Source: Dethiobacter sp.
GTDB lineage: Bacteria; Bacillota; Dethiobacteria; Dethiobacterales; Dethiobacteraceae
Length of the DNA stretch: 64,000 nucleotides
Direction of reading: 5' to 3'
Assembly: GCA_018333635.1 (NCBI GenBank)
Contig: JAGXTL010000037.1
Span: 42,521-106,520 of the forward strand
In this document: in pieces, positions 25,474 through 34,708 of the stretch
Position numbering within the stretch: position 1 is the first letter of the stretch
Layout: every line of letters begins with the position of its first letter
Made by a program: the position numbers and the translations under genes
The notes under the pieces: model-generated
Database searches by the model: none
The model's input: only the letters and a program-made list of their open reading frames with translations
Told to the model about the DNA's origin: nothing

Positions 25474-25510
25474 TTTATTTGGCCATCCACCTAGGCGAAA
25501 GAATCTTTAC

Positions 25511-25545
25511 TAAAATGAGGAGGCATTGCGCCTCCTCACTTTAGA
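25511..25545. terminator. bidirectional terminator between convergent genes
   Basis: TGAGGAGGC (25516-25524) and GCCTCCTCA (25530-25538) form a stem with a five-base loop, flanked by TAAAA on the left and CTTTA on the right. It serves the DUF1015 gene on the plus strand and overlaps the last codon of the deacetylase-family gene on the minus strand. Confidence 0.65.
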
Positions 25546-26579
25546 TTATGATATCTTTTCACTTCGGCAATAATGCGGCCTGGGTCGTCGTAAACCGGCT
25601 CGGCCGGCAACGCCGGCTCTTCTTTAATCGGACGCCCCCAATTACCGAGTTCGGACAAAACGGTGACTACTGCTTCCGCTTGTCCGCGCAAGTGATAGCC
25701 TCCTTCAAGCGTCAGCACAATTTTACCGCCGGCGGAGCGATCGGCGATTTCCTTGGCATGGCGAGCCATCTCCGCAAAGCCTTTATAGCTAAGAGCCATG
25801 GTAGCCAGCGGGTCACCATGATAGCCATCCTGGCCGGCGGAAATCATTACCAATTCCGGCTGATAGCGTTCTGCCAACGGACGCACTATTTCTATGAAGG
25901 CTCGGCTGTATTCCGCATCTCCGCTGCCTGGTGGGAGCGGAATATTGACGTTATAGCCCATACCGGCACCGGCGCCCGTTTCGTAAATATGGCCTGTACC
26001 GGGGTAGGCAGGACTCTGATGGAGAGAAATAAACAGAACGTTATACTGATGGTAAAAAGTTTTTTGCGTGCCGTTTCCATGATGTACGTCCCAATCAAGA
26101 ATAAGAATGCGCTTTAAGCCGTATTCTTCTTGGGCTAAGCGAGCGGCGACGGCAATATTGTTGAAAAGGCAAAACCCCATGGAAAGATGAGGCTCTGCAT
26201 GATGCCCGGGCGGGCGGCCCAGAGAAAAACAAACGTTCAGCTCACCACCCATGACAGAGCGCATCGCCTTTAGAGCAGCACCGACTGAGAGCAAGGCAAC
26301 GTCATATGACTGGGGCACCAAATAAGTATCAGCGTCTAATTGTGTTTTCTGAAGTTTGCATAAGCTGCGGATTTGGGCGATCTGGTCTAAGCTATGAACC
26401 TTTGCCACTTCTTCGCTGCTGGCTGGCAGCGGCTCCAACTGCACTAACTTCTCAAACAGGTTTTCATTATGCAACTGTGTCAAGAGCGCCTGCAGGCGCT
26501 CTTTTCTTTCCGGATGACCAGGTTGGTTATGAATGAGAAAATCGGGGTGATAAACAATGCCGAGTTTTCTGTCTCCCAT
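25536..26579 (-). CDS. histone deacetylase-family (AcuC-like) protein
   Basis: This 347-residue arginase-fold amidohydrolase has GHPERKERLQALL near the N-terminus, the tandem-histidine motif RPPGHHAEPHLSMGFCLFNN, the zinc ligands in ILDWDVHHGNGTQ and SAGQDGYHGDPLATM, and the C-terminal LEGGYHLRGQAEAV. Bacterial relatives deacetylate acetyl-lysine (AcuC, on acetyl-CoA synthetase) or small acetylated amines. An acetyl-CoA synthetase gene is 13 kb away but no acetyltransferase is nearby, so the substrate is open. GGAGGGAG precedes the ATG. It starts a minus-strand series with FxsA and thioesterase genes upstream. Confidence 0.88.
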   Translation of the reverse strand: MGDRKLGIVYHPDFLIHNQPGHPERKERLQALLTQLHNENLFEKLVQLEPLPASSEEVAKVHSLDQIAQIRSLCKLQKTQLDADTYLVPQSYDVALLSVGAALKAMRSVMGGELNVCFSLGRPPGHHAEPHLSMGFCLFNNIAVAARLAQEEYGLKRILILDWDVHHGNGTQKTFYHQYNVLFISLHQSPAYPGTGHIYETGAGAGMGYNVNIPLPPGSGDAEYSRAFIEIVRPLAERYQPELVMISAGQDGYHGDPLATMALSYKGFAEMARHAKEIADRSAGGKIVLTLEGGYHLRGQAEAVVTVLSELGNWGRPIKEEPALPAEPVYDDPGRIIAEVKRYHNLK

Positions 26580-26599
26580 TTAAGTCTCCCTCCTGCGTT

Positions 26600-26992
26600 T
26601 TAGCGCCAGAAAATACGCAACGTCCCCTCATCCAGCGCTTTCTTTAATTTACGGATAAGCAATTTTCTTACCCTTCGACGTGTAATCGGCAATAAAAATA
26701 AAAAACCTGTGGCATCTGAGATTAATCCTGGGGTCAATAACAACGCCGCGCCGAGCAAAACCAAAACGCCGTCAATTAATTCATCCCCCGGCAGTTGACC
26801 GTTGCGTAATGTTTGAGTTATGCTGCGCAGCACAAAAAAGCCCTGTGCCTTCGCCAAAATTGCCCCAAAAAAACCTGTGGCCAGCACAAGAATAATGGTG
26901 GGACCGGCACCAATCCTTCTTCCCAATTCGATTAATAAATAAAGCTCAATCAATGGTCCCAGCGTAAACAGCAACAACAGTTTAATAAACAT
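26600..26992 (-). CDS. fxsA: FxsA-family membrane protein
   Basis: A 130-residue protein with hydrophobic segments at about residues 3-22, 28-48 and 74-95 and a basic C-terminal tail (ITRRRVRKLLIRKLKKAL). FxsA traits are the LGPLIELYLLIELGRRIG opening, GFFGAILAKAQGF, and DGVLVLLGAALLLTPGLISDATG. FxsA in E. coli affects phage F exclusion; its normal role is unclear. The ATG at 26992 follows GGAG, 5 bases after the stop of the thioesterase gene, so the longer frame reaching 27040 is not used. Confidence 0.88.
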   Translation of the reverse strand: MFIKLLLLFTLGPLIELYLLIELGRRIGAGPTIILVLATGFFGAILAKAQGFFVLRSITQTLRNGQLPGDELIDGVLVLLGAALLLTPGLISDATGFLFLLPITRRRVRKLLIRKLKKALDEGTLRIFWR

Positions 26993-26997
26993 ATCTT

Positions 26998-27426
26998 CTA
27001 CTCCGCATATTCCCCTGCTGCCTCCTGCAGGCGTCTCCAAAGGAAAGGATTATGTTTCTTTAGAACTACCGGCCTGCCTTGCCTGTTCACAAAAGCGTGT
27101 TCTGTCTCACCAATCGCCAGAAGTTCCCCGCTAGTTTCACGAAAGAGTTCATACTTAAACAGCATTCTTACTTCCTGCAGAGAAGCCACGGTAGTCACAA
27201 TGCGAATAAGATCATCATACCGGGCAGAGGACTTATACTGGCAGAAAGCTTTTAATACCGGCAGGAGAATATCATTTTTCTCAACTTCACTATATGGCAT
27301 TCCTAATTCACGAAAATATTCGGTTCGCCCTGTCTCAAACCAGACAAAATAATTGGCGTAATAGACAACGCCCATCTGATCCGTTTCAGCATAGCGGACA
27401 CGGATCTCCCCAATCCCCTGTTTCAT
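26998..27426 (-). CDS. YbgC/FadM-family acyl-CoA thioesterase
   Basis: A 142-residue hotdog-fold protein with the catalytic Asp/Tyr motif YAETDQMGVVYYANYFVWFE and a following helix RTEYFRELG, typical of 4-hydroxybenzoyl-CoA thioesterase-like enzymes. It would hydrolyse short or medium acyl-CoA esters. The start at 27426 (MKQGIGEIRV) has AGGAG at 8-base spacing. It lies only 11 bases after the pyruvate kinase stop and probably shares its transcript; there is no direct link to the fatty-acid operons. Confidence 0.87.
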   Translation of the reverse strand: MKQGIGEIRVRYAETDQMGVVYYANYFVWFETGRTEYFRELGMPYSEVEKNDILLPVLKAFCQYKSSARYDDLIRIVTTVASLQEVRMLFKYELFRETSGELLAIGETEHAFVNRQGRPVVLKKHNPFLWRRLQEAAGEYAE

Positions 27427-27437
27427 CCCCATCACTC

Positions 27438-29186
27438 CTAAAAGATTGTGGCTCTGCCTCGGTACATCAAGCCTCTAACCGTGTCAATTGTTACCAGGTC
27501 GCCGGTGGCCAGAAGAGCAGTAGCATCTGTCGCCCCCACGATAACAGGCAAACCCATATGCAATGCCACAACGGCGGCGTGAGAGGTGAGGCCTCCTTCC
27601 TCCACCACCAACCCTACCGCTTTTGAGAGATAAGGTACATAGCTGCTGTCTGTACAAGGTGCTACCAGGATTTCCCCCTCCTGGAGGTGCGCAGCATCCG
27701 CACCCACTTGTGTCATTCTAACTCTGCCCGTCACCGGCTTCTTGCCAAGACCAGTTCCTTTTAGAATAATTTCACCCACCGTATGCACTCTCATCAAATT
27801 GGTGGTACCGGAAAGACCTACCGGCACACCCGCTGTAATCAGAACCAGATCACCGTTATCTATATAACCGCTTTGCAGCGAAGTTTCGATAGCTGCCGAA
27901 AACATTTCATCAGTCGTGCTGGTAGGGCGGCATAACAACGGAAATACCCCCCAGGTCAACGCCAAGCGGCGAGCCACAGGTTCACGAGGCGTCACCGCAA
28001 TAATCCGTGCTTTCGGCTTATATTTGGACACATTGCGGGCGGTAAAACCGGATTGCGTAGCGGTGATAATGGCCGCGGCGCCCAACTCCTGCGCGGCATG
28101 ACAGGTGGCATACGAAATCGCGTCTGTGACACTCCTTTCTTTCGGCAGCTCAAAGTTTTCTAAAATACGCGCATAGTGCATGGCCGTCTCGGCTCTCACC
28201 GCAATTCTTGCCATTGTTTTTACGGCTTCCAACGGATATTTTCCGACGGCTGTTTCTCCGGAGAGCATTACCGCGTCCGTACCGTCGAAAATAGCATTGG
28301 CCACGTCGCTTGCTTCCGCCCTGGTCGGACGCGGGTTACGGATCATGGAGTCAAGCATCTGCGTCGCCGTGATAACCGGTTTCCCAGCGGCATTACATCT
28401 GGAAATGATCATTTTTTGCACAAGAGGCACATCTTCCGCCGGAATTTCCACTCCTAAATCGCCGCGGGCCACCATAATGCCGTCTGCCGCAGCAAGAATC
28501 TTTTCAATATTGTCGACTCCCTCTTGGCTTTCAATTTTGGCGATAATCTGGATGCCGGAGCGGTGCGCTTCCAAGATAGCACGAATCGCCAACACGTCAT
28601 CTGCTTTACGGACAAAAGAAGCGGCAATAAAATCTAAGTCACTATTTATGCCAAAAAGGATATCCTCGCGGTCCTGGTCCGAGATAGCCGGTAAGTTCAT
28701 AATTGCACCGGGAACATTTACCCCTTTGCGGTTTGAAAGTTCTCCGCCGATTTCCACCTTGCAACGAACTTCTTCGGCAGTGACATCCTGCACATCCATG
28801 ACAATCAAGCCATCATCCAGGAGGACTTTCATCCCCGCTTTCACATCGTTGACTATCCCGTGATAGTTGACGCTGACCGCTTCTTTGCTCCCCGGCACGT
28901 CTTTAATAGTTAGAGTGAACGGCTCTCCTTCCCTTAAAGTAATGCTTCCCTCCGGGAATGTGCCGATACGGACTTCAGGACCTTTAGTATCTAAGAGCAA
29001 AGCCAAGTTTTGCTCCTGCTCCTGCGCAGTCTGCCGAGCAGCCGCGATGGTTTTTGCATGCTCAGCATGGGTGCCATGGGAAAAATTCAGCCGCGCCACA
29101 TCCATGCCGGCGCAAATCAGTTCTCTTAGTACGGCAACATTACTGCTGGCTGGTCCTAGAGTGCAAACAATCTTTGTTCTGCGCAT
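27438..29186 (-). CDS. pyk: pyruvate kinase
   Basis: This 582-residue enzyme converts phosphoenolpyruvate and ADP to pyruvate and ATP. The N-terminus MRRTKIVCTLGPASSN, the active-site IIAKIESQEGVDN and MVARGDLGVEIP, and the substrate-binding TATQMLDSMI are all present. About 110 extra C-terminal residues form a PEP-utilising mobile-type domain with GLTSHAAVVA, as in Bacillus and Geobacillus pyruvate kinases. The gene lies 11 bases after the phosphofructokinase gene, the common Bacillota pfkA-pyk pair. Confidence 0.96.
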   Translation of the reverse strand: MRRTKIVCTLGPASSNVAVLRELICAGMDVARLNFSHGTHAEHAKTIAAARQTAQEQEQNLALLLDTKGPEVRIGTFPEGSITLREGEPFTLTIKDVPGSKEAVSVNYHGIVNDVKAGMKVLLDDGLIVMDVQDVTAEEVRCKVEIGGELSNRKGVNVPGAIMNLPAISDQDREDILFGINSDLDFIAASFVRKADDVLAIRAILEAHRSGIQIIAKIESQEGVDNIEKILAAADGIMVARGDLGVEIPAEDVPLVQKMIISRCNAAGKPVITATQMLDSMIRNPRPTRAEASDVANAIFDGTDAVMLSGETAVGKYPLEAVKTMARIAVRAETAMHYARILENFELPKERSVTDAISYATCHAAQELGAAAIITATQSGFTARNVSKYKPKARIIAVTPREPVARRLALTWGVFPLLCRPTSTTDEMFSAAIETSLQSGYIDNGDLVLITAGVPVGLSGTTNLMRVHTVGEIILKGTGLGKKPVTGRVRMTQVGADAAHLQEGEILVAPCTDSSYVPYLSKAVGLVVEEGGLTSHAAVVALHMGLPVIVGATDATALLATGDLVTIDTVRGLMYRGRATIF

Positions 29187-29197
29187 AGGCTCCTCCT

Positions 29198-30157
29198 TTA
29201 GATTGCTAAGATGGTAGCTAAGCGATAAAGTTCCTGCGGGAATTCTTTCTTCTCAGCTAACACTTCGGCAAACGATGCGGCATGAATATCGCTTGAGCGA
29301 AAGCCCACCATTTTGCCATGTGAGCCGGAACGGAGCAGGTCAACAGCGGCAGCACCTAAGCGGCTGGCCAGGATTCGATCAAAGGCTGTGGGAGAACCAC
29401 CGCGTTGCAAGTGACCAAGAATAGTGACCCTGGTTTCCATCTTGGTTCGCTTCTTAATTTCCTCCCCCACGTTTAACGCACCACCCGCTCCCTCTGCTAC
29501 CAAAATAATGCTGTGCAGTTTGCCGCGCTTAACGCCTCGCTGCAACCGCTCGCATACTTCCGTTAAATCAAAGGGCACCTCCGGAACCAATATGGACTCG
29601 GCACCACCTGCCAGCCCTGCGGCCAAAGCTATATGCCCGGATGTGCGGCCCATAACTTCAATTACATAAACCCGCTCATGGGATGTGGCGGTATCCCGCA
29701 CTTTATTGATAGCATCGGTAACATTGTAGACGGCTGTGTCAAAACCGATACTGTAGTCACTGCAAGCAATGTCATTATCGATGGTTCCGGGTACTACAAC
29801 CGTCCGCACCCCTAACCTCTCCAAAGCGTCGGCACCGCGCAGGGAACCGTCTCCGCCGATGACAATCAGTCCATCAATACCGCTCTCCTCTATTACTTGC
29901 AGCGCCTGAGCGCGGCCTGAGCGCTCCATAAATTCCGGCGTGCGGGCAGTGAGCAAAATAGTTCCGCCACGGTGAATGATATCGGCCACCGAACCTAACT
30001 GCATTTCCTGATATTCACCGTAAACCAAACCGTGGTAACCGCGCCGAAAACCAACTACAGCCAAGCCATGATAAATTGCTTTACGAACCACAGCCCGCAA
30101 AGCCGCATTCATGCCGGGGGCGTCTCCCCCCGAAGTCAAAACTCCAATCTTTCGCAT
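29198..30157 (-). CDS. pfkA: 6-phosphofructokinase
   Basis: This 319-residue ATP-dependent enzyme phosphorylates fructose 6-phosphate. It has the glycine-rich LTSGGDAPGMNAALRAVVR, GGDGSLRGA, the catalytic PGTIDNDIACSDYSIGFDTA, the MGRTSGHIAL loop and GHLQRGGSPTAFDR. A Gly at the ATP-binding GGDGS position fits an ATP enzyme rather than the pyrophosphate type. It is followed by pyk; dnaE is upstream on the same strand. Confidence 0.96.
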   Translation of the reverse strand: MRKIGVLTSGGDAPGMNAALRAVVRKAIYHGLAVVGFRRGYHGLVYGEYQEMQLGSVADIIHRGGTILLTARTPEFMERSGRAQALQVIEESGIDGLIVIGGDGSLRGADALERLGVRTVVVPGTIDNDIACSDYSIGFDTAVYNVTDAINKVRDTATSHERVYVIEVMGRTSGHIALAAGLAGGAESILVPEVPFDLTEVCERLQRGVKRGKLHSIILVAEGAGGALNVGEEIKKRTKMETRVTILGHLQRGGSPTAFDRILASRLGAAAVDLLRSGSHGKMVGFRSSDIHAASFAEVLAEKKEFPQELYRLATILAI

Positions 30158-30223
30158 CTTTGCACATACTCCTATAAGGTTCTGCCTGAATTGCTTTTTA
30201 ATTTTACCCGCGCAAGCAGCCGC

Positions 30224-33200
30224 TTATCCCAAGTGACGGACCGTCACAGTACCGTGCCCAAAGAGCTTCTCAATTTCTGCAAGCTGCGGCGCTTCAGCAG
30301 GTAACCAGTAATTCTGAGGCAAGAGCACCCGCTTACCGTTTACGGGAAAATCAAGATAGACAGGCATGGTGCCGCAAGAACCTGCCAGAATCTCTTTTAA
30401 AGAAAGCAACTGACTTAGTTTGCCGTCCTCTCCACAGCGAATAACCACTTCACGGACTTCCTTAGGCAAAGGCAGAATATCCTCGGCAATAAATTTCACT
30501 TCACCTTCATCTTTATGGTCAGTACGGCCGCGGACCAGGACAACCATCTCGTTTTCCAGGCATTGTCTTGCCTTCTCATAAACTGTAGAAAAAACTACTA
30601 CTTCCATGGAATTCGCCAGATCCTCCAGCAGAAAGAAAGCCATGGGTTTACCGGTTTTCGTGACAAGATGTTTAACAGAACTAACCATGCCGGCCACAAC
30701 CGCCTGCTGATTATTTCGCGACTCTGCCAAATTGCCTATATCTGAAAATCCGGCATAAAGCTTAAGCAGCCGTTGATATTCTTCAAGTGGATGCCCGCTA
30801 ATGTAGAGCCCAAGCGACTCTTTTTCCATGAGCAGGCGTGCCCGCGAAGGTAGAGGGGGCAAGTCCGGCAATTCATCCCGCAACTGCAGCCACTGACAGT
30901 CTGTCTCTTCTTCAACAAGTTCAAACATACTCATTTGACCGTTTTGCCGCTCTCGGTTCATGGTCTGCGCCGCAGAGATCGTTTCATCCAGAACAGACAA
31001 AAATTGAGTGCGATTTCCTCCTAAATTGTCAAACGCCCCGCACTTTATCAAACTCTCCAAAACTTTTTTGTTGCAACTGCGCAAATCAACCCGGGAACAA
31101 AAGTCGCGCAGAGATATAAAATCACCCTTTTCCTGCCTTGCCTGCAGGATTGACTCAATGGCGCCTAATCCCACATTCTTTACTGCAGCCAGACCATAGC
31201 GAATGACCTTCTCGCCTGCAACAATAAAGTTAGCCTCACTGACATTGATTTCCGGCGGCTGCACATCTATCTCCATCCGTTTGCAGTCGGCGATATAACC
31301 TGCCACTTTGTCGGTAATCGCCATCACGCCGGTCAGCAGCGCCGCCATATACTGAGTAGGGAAGTTGGCTTTTAAATAGGCCGTCTGATAGGCTATCAGA
31401 GCATATGCCGCCGCATGTGATTTGTTAAAACCATAGGAGGCAAATTTAACAATCAAGTCATAGAGCTCGTCCGCCATTCTCTTTGGGTGGCCTTTAGCTT
31501 CGCAGCCTGCAACAAATAATTCCCGCTGCTGGTTTAGCACCTCTAATTTCTTTTTCCCGATAGCCCGGCGCAGCAAATCCGCCTCTCCTAAAGAAAACCC
31601 GGCCATAATTGAAGCAACCTGCATAATCTGTTCCTGATAAACCATAATTCCGTATGTCTCCTGCAAAATCGGTTCTAAATCTGCATGGAGATAGTGTATT
31701 GGATTGTGTCCGTGTTTGTTGCCGATAAAAGTGGAAATCTGCTCCATAGGGCCGGGACGATACAAAGCCACGACCGCTATAATATCCTCAAAGACATTTG
31801 GCTTCAGTTCGCGCAGGATACTGCGCATACCTGAGGATTCAAGCTGAAACACTCCTGATGTGTCGCCTTGAGAAAGAAGGCTGTAAGTCAAGTCGTCATC
31901 AAGCGGCAAGGCGGCAAGCTCAATCTCTTTGCCGAAAGAGTGCTTAATCAGCCGGATTGCCTCGCCCATGATTGTCAAAGTACGCAAGCCGAGAAAATCC
32001 ATTTTCAACAAACCTAACTCTTCCAGTGTCCCCATGGGGAACTGGGTCACCATACCCTCTTCTCCCGATTTTTGCAGCGGCACATGAGTAACTAGCCGAT
32101 CCTTAGAGATAACCACACCTGCGGCATGGGTTGAAGCGTGACGAGGGAAACCTTCCACAGCCACACTCAAATCAATAAGTTGGCGCACTTTATCTTCTTT
32201 ACTGTAGAGCGCTTTAAGGTCGGGAGACTTATCTAAAGCTTCTTTGATAGAAATATTTACTTCAAGCGGAATCATTTTGGCGATCTTGTCCACTTCCGCA
32301 TACGGGATATTCAGGACACGCCCCACATCGCGCACAGCAGCTCGAGCCGCCATGGTGCCAAAAGTAATAATTTGAGCCACCGCGTCTTCGCCGTACTTAT
32401 TCACGACATACTCAATAACTTTTTCCCTTTTTTCGTAGCAAAAATCAATATCTATATCAGGCATGGAAACCCGTTCAGGGTTAAGGAAACGCTCAAAAAG
32501 CAGCCCATACTTAAGCGGGTCAATATTAGTAATTTCCAGGCTATAAGCAACCAGACTGCCGGCTGCAGAGCCCCGGCCCGGCCCAACCATGATCCCGTTT
32601 TTATGGGCATAATTTACGAAATCCCAAACAATCAAAAAATATGAGGCGTAGCCCATCTCGGCAATTACTGCCAACTCATAATCAAGCCGTTCAAGCACAT
32701 GGTCAGGCAACTTGCTCCCATAACGCTTTTTTGCTCCCAGCATACAGACTTCACGGAGGTAGCCGTTGTCGTCATATTGCTTTGGTATTTCGTACCCCGG
32801 CAAATGAGTCTGCCCGAAATCAAATTCCAAGTTGCATGCTTCGGCAATCTGCAACGTGTTTGTCAGAGCATCCGGCAAATTGGGAAAAAGGGCATTCATC
32901 TCTGCTGTGCTTTTCAGATAAAACTCATCGGTGGAAAAGCGTATCCTTTGTTCGTCTGCGAGAATTTTTCCAGTCTGAATACAGAGCAACACATCATGGG
33001 CTGCGGCATCTTCCCGCGAAATATAATGCAGGTCGTTTGTTGCCACCAAAGGCGTGCCTGTTTCCCCGGCCAAATAAATCAAGCGAGGGTTTACAGCTTT
33101 TTGCTCTGTCAGGCCATGGTCTTGTATTTCAAGAAAGAAATTTTCACTGCCAAAAGTTTCTCGATAAAATGTTAAAAGCTTACGCGCATCTTCTTCCCTG

Positions 33201-33655
33201 TTTTCCAGAAGAGCCATAGGTATTTCCCCAACGATACAGCCGGAAAGCGCGATTAGCCCTCTACTGTAACGGCTCAAAAGATCGTGGTCCACCCGTGGTT
33301 TGTAATAAAATCCTTCGCTGAAGCCGCGTGTCACCAGTTCCATCAAATTATTATAGCCTTCGCGGTTGCGGGCCAACAAAACTAAATGATATTGCTTACC
33401 ATCTTTACGCGCGTCACGGTCAAAACGACTCCGTGGCGCGACATAAACCTCACAGCCGATAAGAGGTTTGATCCCCCTCTTTTTTGCCTCTTTATAAAAA
33501 TCAATCACGCCATACATTACACCGTGGTCAGTAATAGCCAACGCAGGCATGCCAAGTTCTTTTGCCCGCGCCACCGCCTTTGTTATTTTCCCTGCCCCAT
33601 CCAAAAGCGAATACTCCGTATGAGTATGCAGATGAACAAATGAATTACTCTTCAT
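30224..33655 (-). CDS. dnaE: DNA polymerase III alpha subunit (DnaE)
   Basis: This 1143-residue replicative polymerase begins with a PHP domain (FVHLHTHTEYSLLDGAGKI, ALAITDHGVMYG). The C-family polymerase core includes MVGPGRGSAAGSLVAYSL and the catalytic aspartates in PDIDIDFCYEKREKVIEYV, plus the YQEQIMQVA and FNKSHAAAYALIAYQTAYLKA helices. An HhH region (LRSCNKKVLESLIKCGAFD) and an OB-fold (AVVAGMVSSVKHLVTKTGKPM) follow. Low-GC Bacillota carry both PolC and DnaE; this is the DnaE type. It has no proofreading domain. It is upstream of pfkA-pyk, a common order. Confidence 0.96.
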   Translation of the reverse strand: MKSNSFVHLHTHTEYSLLDGAGKITKAVARAKELGMPALAITDHGVMYGVIDFYKEAKKRGIKPLIGCEVYVAPRSRFDRDARKDGKQYHLVLLARNREGYNNLMELVTRGFSEGFYYKPRVDHDLLSRYSRGLIALSGCIVGEIPMALLENREEDARKLLTFYRETFGSENFFLEIQDHGLTEQKAVNPRLIYLAGETGTPLVATNDLHYISREDAAAHDVLLCIQTGKILADEQRIRFSTDEFYLKSTAEMNALFPNLPDALTNTLQIAEACNLEFDFGQTHLPGYEIPKQYDDNGYLREVCMLGAKKRYGSKLPDHVLERLDYELAVIAEMGYASYFLIVWDFVNYAHKNGIMVGPGRGSAAGSLVAYSLEITNIDPLKYGLLFERFLNPERVSMPDIDIDFCYEKREKVIEYVVNKYGEDAVAQIITFGTMAARAAVRDVGRVLNIPYAEVDKIAKMIPLEVNISIKEALDKSPDLKALYSKEDKVRQLIDLSVAVEGFPRHASTHAAGVVISKDRLVTHVPLQKSGEEGMVTQFPMGTLEELGLLKMDFLGLRTLTIMGEAIRLIKHSFGKEIELAALPLDDDLTYSLLSQGDTSGVFQLESSGMRSILRELKPNVFEDIIAVVALYRPGPMEQISTFIGNKHGHNPIHYLHADLEPILQETYGIMVYQEQIMQVASIMAGFSLGEADLLRRAIGKKKLEVLNQQRELFVAGCEAKGHPKRMADELYDLIVKFASYGFNKSHAAAYALIAYQTAYLKANFPTQYMAALLTGVMAITDKVAGYIADCKRMEIDVQPPEINVSEANFIVAGEKVIRYGLAAVKNVGLGAIESILQARQEKGDFISLRDFCSRVDLRSCNKKVLESLIKCGAFDNLGGNRTQFLSVLDETISAAQTMNRERQNGQMSMFELVEEETDCQWLQLRDELPDLPPLPSRARLLMEKESLGLYISGHPLEEYQRLLKLYAGFSDIGNLAESRNNQQAVVAGMVSSVKHLVTKTGKPMAFFLLEDLANSMEVVVFSTVYEKARQCLENEMVVLVRGRTDHKDEGEVKFIAEDILPLPKEVREVVIRCGEDGKLSQLLSLKEILAGSCGTMPVYLDFPVNGKRVLLPQNYWLPAEAPQLAEIEKLFGHGTVTVRHLG

Positions 33656-33784
33656 GCCGTCACCCCGTCCGCGCTCTGGCTATATAATTCTTTTTTTCCT
33701 GTTAATTTCCTTTTCTCTAACGCTACACAAAAAAGATTTGTTTTAACAAGCGTATTAAGATAATCGGCTATCTCATCCATATTA

Positions 33785-33808
33785 AAGAAAAAACCACCGT
33801 ACGGTGGG
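33785..33808 (-). terminator. rho-independent terminator of the small membrane-protein gene
   Basis: CCACCGTACGGTGG (33794-33807) is a perfect 14-base palindrome followed on the minus strand by a T-run (33786-33793). It lies 27 bases after the stop of the minus-strand gene at 33835-34041. Confidence 0.75.
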
Positions 33809-33834
33809 CTGTCCTCAATAATTATTCTGAGATA

Positions 33835-34041
33835 TTAATGTTTGGCAGTTCTGTTTCTCAGCCAGCGCATCCGTTTCTCCTCTTCCAGAAAAGAAAGGTA
33901 ATAGCCCGCAAAAACCAGCAGCCCGAAAGTAAGCCAAGCACGCGCGACAAGGCTGCCAAGGCCTGTTCCTGTTAAAGACGGCAATAGAATCATGCCCATA
34001 GTCAGGAAAATGCTAACAATCAGCAAAAACAAGCGTTTCAC
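33835..34041 (-). CDS. small hypothetical membrane protein
   Basis: A 68-residue protein with two hydrophobic stretches (about residues 3-21 and 31-53) and a basic C-terminal tail (EEEKRMRWLRNRTAKH). No family is recognised. The likely start is the GTG at 34041 (VKRLFLLIVS), 8 bases after AGGGGGG; a longer reading from 34116 is open but lacks a good site. It has its own terminator and sits between dnaE and perR. Confidence 0.5.
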   Translation of the reverse strand: MKRLFLLIVSIFLTMGMILLPSLTGTGLGSLVARAWLTFGLLVFAGYYLSFLEEEKRMRWLRNRTAKH

Positions 34042-34145
34042 GGTATGCACCCCCCTACTCCAGCATACGTTTGCCGAGATTGTATTAGCACTAATTCTGC
34101 CGATTGCCTTAAACAACTTTTAAGTCAACGCCTGCAGCCGCATTT

Positions 34146-34565
34146 TTAGATTTGCAAAACCTTGTTATTAGCGGAGAGGCAGTCGGGACAACTGCCGTAA
34201 AATTCCATGCGATGGAAATCTACCTGGCCGCCAAGCAACTCAGCAACTTTCCGATCATATGAGGTATATAAGGGCAAGTCAATATCTAAGACCGCACCGC
34301 AGTCTTTGCAAACAAAGTGATAATGGGGTTCCGCATTGCCGTCATAGAGACTATACGTACTGCCGTAGTTTAACTCCTGGATATCCTGCATTTCTTTTAA
34401 AACCCGCAGATTACGATAGATAGTTCCTAAACTGATGCGAGGCATGGTTTGACGTACCTGTTCATAAATCCAATCGGCCGTAGGATGCTCTTTAGTAGCG
34501 CGAAGCACATCTAAAATGGTCTTGCGCTGTTTTGTCATTCTATGAATCTGTGGTAATTTATCCAT
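34146..34565 (-). CDS. perR: Fur-family regulator, PerR type
   Basis: This 139-residue repressor has a winged helix (RMTKQRKTILDVL to SLGTIYRNLRVLKEM) and a C-terminal dimerisation domain. Two CxxC pairs (VCKDCG and SCPDCL) form the structural zinc site. The regulatory metal ligands known for Bacillus PerR appear to be conserved: His in EHPTADWIY, Asp in YSLYDG, the two His in PHYHF and Asp in AVLDID; Fur proteins carry Glu at that last site. PerR senses peroxide by oxidation of its iron-binding histidines. The ATG at 34565 follows GAGG. A rubrerythrin gene elsewhere in the window is a plausible target. Confidence 0.85.
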   Translation of the reverse strand: MDKLPQIHRMTKQRKTILDVLRATKEHPTADWIYEQVRQTMPRISLGTIYRNLRVLKEMQDIQELNYGSTYSLYDGNAEPHYHFVCKDCGAVLDIDLPLYTSYDRKVAELLGGQVDFHRMEFYGSCPDCLSANNKVLQI

Positions 34566-34608
34566 CGCAATCGCCTCAATTCCAACCATTGTCTGCTAAT
34601 TGCTTGCT

Positions 34609-34645
34609 AATATAAACTATATTTTATTGCCTGAACATTTGTCAA
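34609..34645 (-). promoter_or_regulatory. perR promoter with overlapping palindrome
   Basis: On the minus strand TTGACA (34640-34645) and TATAGT (34616-34621) are separated by 18 bases, a good sigma-A promoter. The palindrome AATATA-N3-TATATT (34609-34623) covers the -10 box and resembles the A/T-rich PerR/Fur operators, which suggests autorepression. Confidence 0.6.
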
Positions 34646-34650
34646 GAACT

Positions 34651-34687
34651 AAAAAGATAAAACCGGCACAAGCAGTTTTATCTTTTT
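34651..34687. terminator. bidirectional terminator between copZ-like gene and perR promoter
   Basis: AAAAAGATAAAAC (34651-34663) and GTTTTATCTTTTT (34675-34687) are exact inverted repeats around an 11-base loop, giving T-runs on both strands. It ends the copper-chaperone gene transcript (minus strand). Confidence 0.75.
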
Positions 34688-34708
34688 AGCAGACAGCCAT
34701 CACGACTA

